This document shows positions 59,746 through 64,000 of a DNA stretch of 64,000 bases, piece after piece; positions within the stretch are counted from its first letter, which is position 1, and the number at the start of each line of letters is the position of its first letter. The notes under the pieces are model-generated. The model was not told the origin of the DNA. It saw only the letters and a program-made list of their open reading frames with translations, and ran no database searches. The stretch is from assembly GCF_040581485.1 (NCBI RefSeq), contig NC_090130.1:24653418-24717417 (forward strand), in the 5' to 3' direction. Both the position numbers and the translations under genes were made by a program. This stretch comes from Linepithema humile. Taxonomy: Eukaryota > Arthropoda > Insecta > Hymenoptera > Formicidae.

Positions 59746-60684
59746 AATCCGCGGTCGGTTAAGCCATCGGTGAATGGAAGTTAATCATAGGACCGCGGCG
59801 TGCATTCGTCCTCTCCCGGAAATGCGCACCGAGGCGCAACGCGCTGGCGGATTACACCGGACGGAGGAGAGAGAGAGAGAAAGAAGAGACGCGGTCCCTA
59901 CGACAGGCGGACGACCCTTAAAAAAGGTGATGCGGATTTATTTTGATGGGATGGGAGAGCCGGGGCGTGCACCGAAGAGCGGAGAGGAGAGCAGGCGAGA
60001 GAGCCTCGCTGCCGAGAGCGGCTTTTGTAAATGACGAGTGTGTTGTCGCTCGTGGCGGAAAGCTACGAGGCACTCGAGTACGGAAGGGTGGCGCACGCGG
60101 GGCTTAGTTGAAAAAAAGATCCGTCCGCGTTGAAATCCCTTCTCTTAATCCTCGCAAATTTAGTTGGGAGATTCCGGCGCGTACGAACGTGATGCTGCTT
60201 CGCGCGTCATGTAGTATGTATGCGGCCAGTGTCGAGCGGAATTTTGTTAACAGCACGGTATATATAATATCATGAATATTATAGACACAATACAATTTAA
60301 GTCGAAAATGAAGAGATTTGAATTAAAGCTCTATATTTTATAAATAAAATAAAAAATTAATGCGCTCTTTTTCAACAAATATAGAAGCTTTATATATATA
60401 TATAATGTAATAATATTAATATAATTTGCTAACAATATTGCGTAAATGCTACTATAGATAATGAACGATTATATCCTTAAATTTGTCACGTAATGTAATT
60501 ATGTTCGCAAATCCAGATGCAATTTATAGAATGATGGATTTAATGACCGGAGATGCGAGAACGATAAAAGGTGCAGCGAGGCGGAATACTAATACTAATG
60601 TAGCCCGATAACGACGATTAAGAGAGCAGCGGAGAGCTAAGTCCAAGAGATCTCAAGGAGAAACTGCTAAGCTATACGCGTACC

Positions 60685-60688
<4 letters not shown>
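59746..60688. other. Non-coding stretch, purine-rich GC block
   Basis: A GC- and purine-rich block at 59810-60080 (short GA run near 59867-59888) has multi-phase frames rich in Arg and Glu without recognisable features; AT-rich after 60290. Confidence 0.4.

Positions 60689-60740
<52 letters not shown>
60689..60740 (+). repeat. Compound (TA)19(CA)7 microsatellite
   Basis: TA units at 60689-60726 pass directly into CA units at 60727-60740. Confidence 0.95.
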
Positions 60741-60741
<1 letters not shown>

Positions 60742-63700
60742 CGCTCTGGCACGCAACGAGTCTGCTTTATGAGAGATGATAAAATATCCCTCCTAGCTCC
60801 AGAAAGCGAAAACGCGCCGCGCGGAGAATTCCAGTTATTTTGTTTCCCACACCTTCCTGCTTGGAATTCAGTGTAATTCGCAACTTCGATAGAACATCCC
60901 CCTATATTTTTCATTCGTGCTCTTTTCAACTTTAGCACGGCGCTGCTCTAGTATGCAAAATGTAACTGCTCAAATGAAGTCTGTTAGCAACTTTAAAATA
61001 AACAAAGAAAACTGGGGAAGCGTAATGCCAAGAATGACAATGCAAAACTTAAAATTCTAGAATATATAAAAATTTAATATAAAAAATGTGGATTATACTG
61101 GCTAAAAGTGGTGATTCTTAATGTCGTTGTCATAAGGAAATAACTACTTGATATTGATGAAATAAATTTTGAAAAATTTCATCACTCAACAGTAACGCGC
61201 TGTATAGAGTTGGCAAAGATTAGTACGTACAATGACGATTTATGTTGCAAGCGATGCTAAATAATTTAAAAAGTATAATGCAAATTTTGCGTGCAATTTT
61301 ATGAAAGTGCAAATCTGCCGCGTATAACGGTTTGAAGGCAATTGCGAAGTTATTGTCCCGCCGACGATCGTTTGATTAAAATAAATAACTACTGTTTCCC
61401 GTCAAAAGGAAATATTTATCAGATACGTTGCAAAATTGGTCGCGTCGCGTGAATACCCGTAGCACGCTATAACATCATAAAGTATTCAGCAGCGACTCGT
61501 ACGATTTTCGTATTTGGACAGTCGCTTCGTTCGCCATCAATTTATAATCAAAGCGTTACTATTAAAAGATCGTCAAGCAAAATACGCAGCGAAAATACAA
61601 AACGCACGCGTCCCTCGCACCCTTTCAACGGTATATACAACAAACAGCTGCTCCCATTTTTTTCGAAATTTTTCAAACGTGGCAATAAAATATGTGCGAC
61701 ACGTGACACGAAACTCGATGCCAAACGTGCTGCCGCGCTCGACCACCCTGGTCGAAAGATTTATGAAAAGCGAGAGAAATAGTAAGACGGTCCTCTTTCC
61801 CGCTCGCCTTTTCCTCGATGTCAAAACACGAAAGAGCACACTTCCTGCCGGCTTCAAATTTGCCTCGCAGCCGCGCGATACGCGTCGGCTTCATCGTCGT
61901 TTAATTATGCCGACGCGTTTCACAAGAGATGGAAGCCACGCGCACTTCCATCGATGGGCCCTGAGATGGTGATGTTAATGGTCGTTCTACAAATTAATTC
62001 GAATTACTTTGATGGACGATTTCCTCGCCCGGATAACTGTCCTTTCGAATGTCAGTTAATGGAGAACGTCGAGTAATTGCAGTGTGCTGCGGACTTGACA
62101 GACAGGCGCCGTAGCATTTGGTTTCTATCGCTTAGGCGATCGTGCAAGCCATGTAATTTGGAACGTCGCTCGGCACACTGCCGCCGAAATATCTCGCGGA
62201 GATTCCTAGGATTGATATATGTGTGGGCGATTCCGGCACTCTTTCATTTCGTGCCCGTGGGACTCAAGATTTAAGAAACGACGCGGAGGAATTAAAGAGA
62301 CCTCCCCTTTAAACGGCGCAATCATATCATTACGGAAAATACCATCTTTCGAGAATATAATGATAGATGTAGCCGCGATGATTCAAATAACGCGGCAGAG
62401 ATTGTTTCGTGTGGGCAGATACGATAAGTTGAAACTTGGTTAAGAACTCCTCTTTTAGCACGCACAATGACTTTATCTGGATTCGAAGAGATAATCTAAA
62501 ATTTTATAACTTTTAGAATAATATATACGAAATATATTTAAAATTTTTCCTCGTTGTATTTCAATCTTTCAAACGTTGTTCTTTAGAAAAATATGTTTTC
62601 ATTACGCAGAATTTTCTTTATTCTTTGTTCTGGTTCATCATAAAGTGTTATGCATTTTAATTGCGCCATGACCGATATTCGCTAACAAAGACCCGCGTTG
62701 AAAGTTAATAAAGTAAAAAAAAAAGAAAAGAGAGAGAGATCGCTAACAATCTTTTATGATCTAAAGAGTAGAAAGCAGGAATATAACATAGCGTAGAAAT
62801 TCGAAAGTTAAAACATCATGTGAGAAGAAGATATAAAGCTTATTTTAGGATGAGATAAAAAATTTTAAATGTAGATGTAATGCATATTTATGTGCTTATA
62901 TCTTTCGAATGTAAAATTTAATTTATTTATTGTATTTATTTAATAAATAGCGATCAATTTTATGAGTCAAAAACATAGATGGACTCGTGTCTCCATTTTT
63001 CCAGTCCACCTATTAATATATTATTTTCGTAATTTTCATGTCACCTTAACACGCTAAATTTTCCAATACTTAATTCACTCGTAAAATCACGCTACAATAA
63101 ACGTTTGAAACTTTCTTCGAGCGGAATGATGTTTGGATTCTGATGAAAACAGGAAGATATCCATCTTTCAGGGTCTGCAGGCCTAAGAGCGTGCTCGTAA
63201 ACGGAGCCACAAAAGAGCAAACTCCGCTCGGTTACTACGATGATCTTAAGTATCCCCGAAAAGCGGACGGAATCGTTTCGAAATAGGACCTCCGCGGTGC
63301 GGGATTGCCCACACGCTGCAGGTATACACGCTAAGAACGTCATTTGAACTGTGCCATTGTCAATTTCATACCCACAATGGCGACAGCTGAAGGATCAGGC
63401 CAAACATTGAGACATATCCCTTGTTGCTCCTGTCACCGTCGTTCCTCCCTATTTTTCTCTCCCCTTCCGCCCGCTCCCTTCCCACCTCTCAATCTTTCTT
63501 GGCTGCATGGACATTATTACAAAAATATTTGAAACGCGTCGCATGAGAATGCATCCCTTACCGTATTGTCGCGACAAGCGGCGTCGCGCAATGGAGAATA
63601 TTCTACGCGATTTCTATTAAGAATGAACGAGGGGATGTGAAACCGGATTCACGAGGTCAAGCTCCTCCGTAGAAGCAGCTTCCTCGTGTAATTTAGGCGC

Positions 63701-64000
63701 TCGATCCACTAGGGCTTCCCCTGAAAAAATATTCGAAACACCTGCACCGTTACATCATCCACGTGACCGATCTATCGCGCGGCAGCTGATCTTATGATCG
63801 CGATAAACATTGCGAGATATGTGATATATTTGTATCGAAAGAGTGATATTATCGCTGACGAAATCAAGTAATTTTGTTTATATAAGCTAATCGGTTATTG
63901 ATATATTTGTTACGCATTTTTGTTCATAACTTAATTAAACATAATTAATACTTATGCATGCTAAATTATTTAACATAATTTTTACGAGCTTTATAATATA
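60741..64000. other. Non-coding stretch, nothing recognised
   Basis: No supported gene. The longest frame (61514-61972, plus, 152 codons) lacks an initial ATG and any recognisable motif; the minus strand is also open over much of it. A GA run lies at 62720-62739. AT-rich 62480-63090 and 63830-64000. Confidence 0.35.

Noticed and set aside
61514..61972. 152-codon frame on the plus strand
   Set aside because: It begins with TTG rather than ATG, overlaps open frames on the minus strand, and matches no known family.
1..64000. CRISPR arrays, bacterial operons, rRNA or viral genes
   Set aside because: No regularly spaced repeats with unique spacers, no operon-like gene packing and no rRNA or polymerase-like sequence were seen.

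Overview
The window reads as non-coding DNA from an animal nuclear genome, most likely an insect and plausibly a hymenopteran such as an ant. That is an inference. It rests on long AT-rich stretches alternating with short GC-rich blocks in which CpG is abundant rather than depleted, on frequent CT/GA, AT and CA microsatellites, and on small hairpin transposons (MITE-like). Nothing looks bacterial, organellar or viral: there is no operon-like gene packing, no rRNA, no tRNA that passes inspection, and no CRISPR array.

No protein-coding gene could be recognised on either strand. The open frames are short. Most lie in microsatellites or in GC-rich blocks where stop codons are rare, and none shows a protein family, catalytic motif, signal peptide or domain that I can name. 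The window is therefore best read as a gene desert or part of a very long intron. Two ATG-started frames (40092-40472 and 59461-59745) and a few stop-free stretches (27077-27451 minus, 35722-36258 minus, about 53085-53185 minus) have protein-like composition. They are recorded with low confidence only.

Repeat structures carry the clearest signal. From left to right: a long near-perfect hairpin at 365-681; small hairpins at 946-1007 and 3227-3299; CT microsatellites at 8437-8489 and 10187-10231; a TTGCGCAA-containing inverted repeat at 10288-10325; a perfect 16-bp stem-loop at 15772-15811; a hairpin element at 16140-16310; a 157/167-bp inverted duplication at 17850-18511; an A21 tract and a G-quadruplex-capable purine tract near 18.9-19.0 kb; an old, diverged tandem duplication with a period of about 555 bp at 21.19-22.42 kb; a (GA)31 tract at 30.58 kb; a 43-nt pure purine tract at 36.82 kb; a 36-bp tandem duplication at 39255-39326; a 159-bp MITE with matching 3-bp flanks at 46128-46286; a pair of diverged inverted copies of an unidentified sequence of roughly 150 bp at 52.51-52.66 and 53.34-53.48 kb; and a compound (TA)19(CA)7 tract at 60.69 kb.

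Some balanced-composition blocks, for example 12.34-12.86 and 26.20-26.56 kb, are dense in TAAT/ATTA words. They look like candidate conserved regulatory DNA, but this cannot be shown without an alignment. I found no convincing new biological system. The items most worth checking are the inverted pair at 52.5/53.4 kb, the 555-bp tandem duplication, and the long hairpins as possible sources of small RNA.
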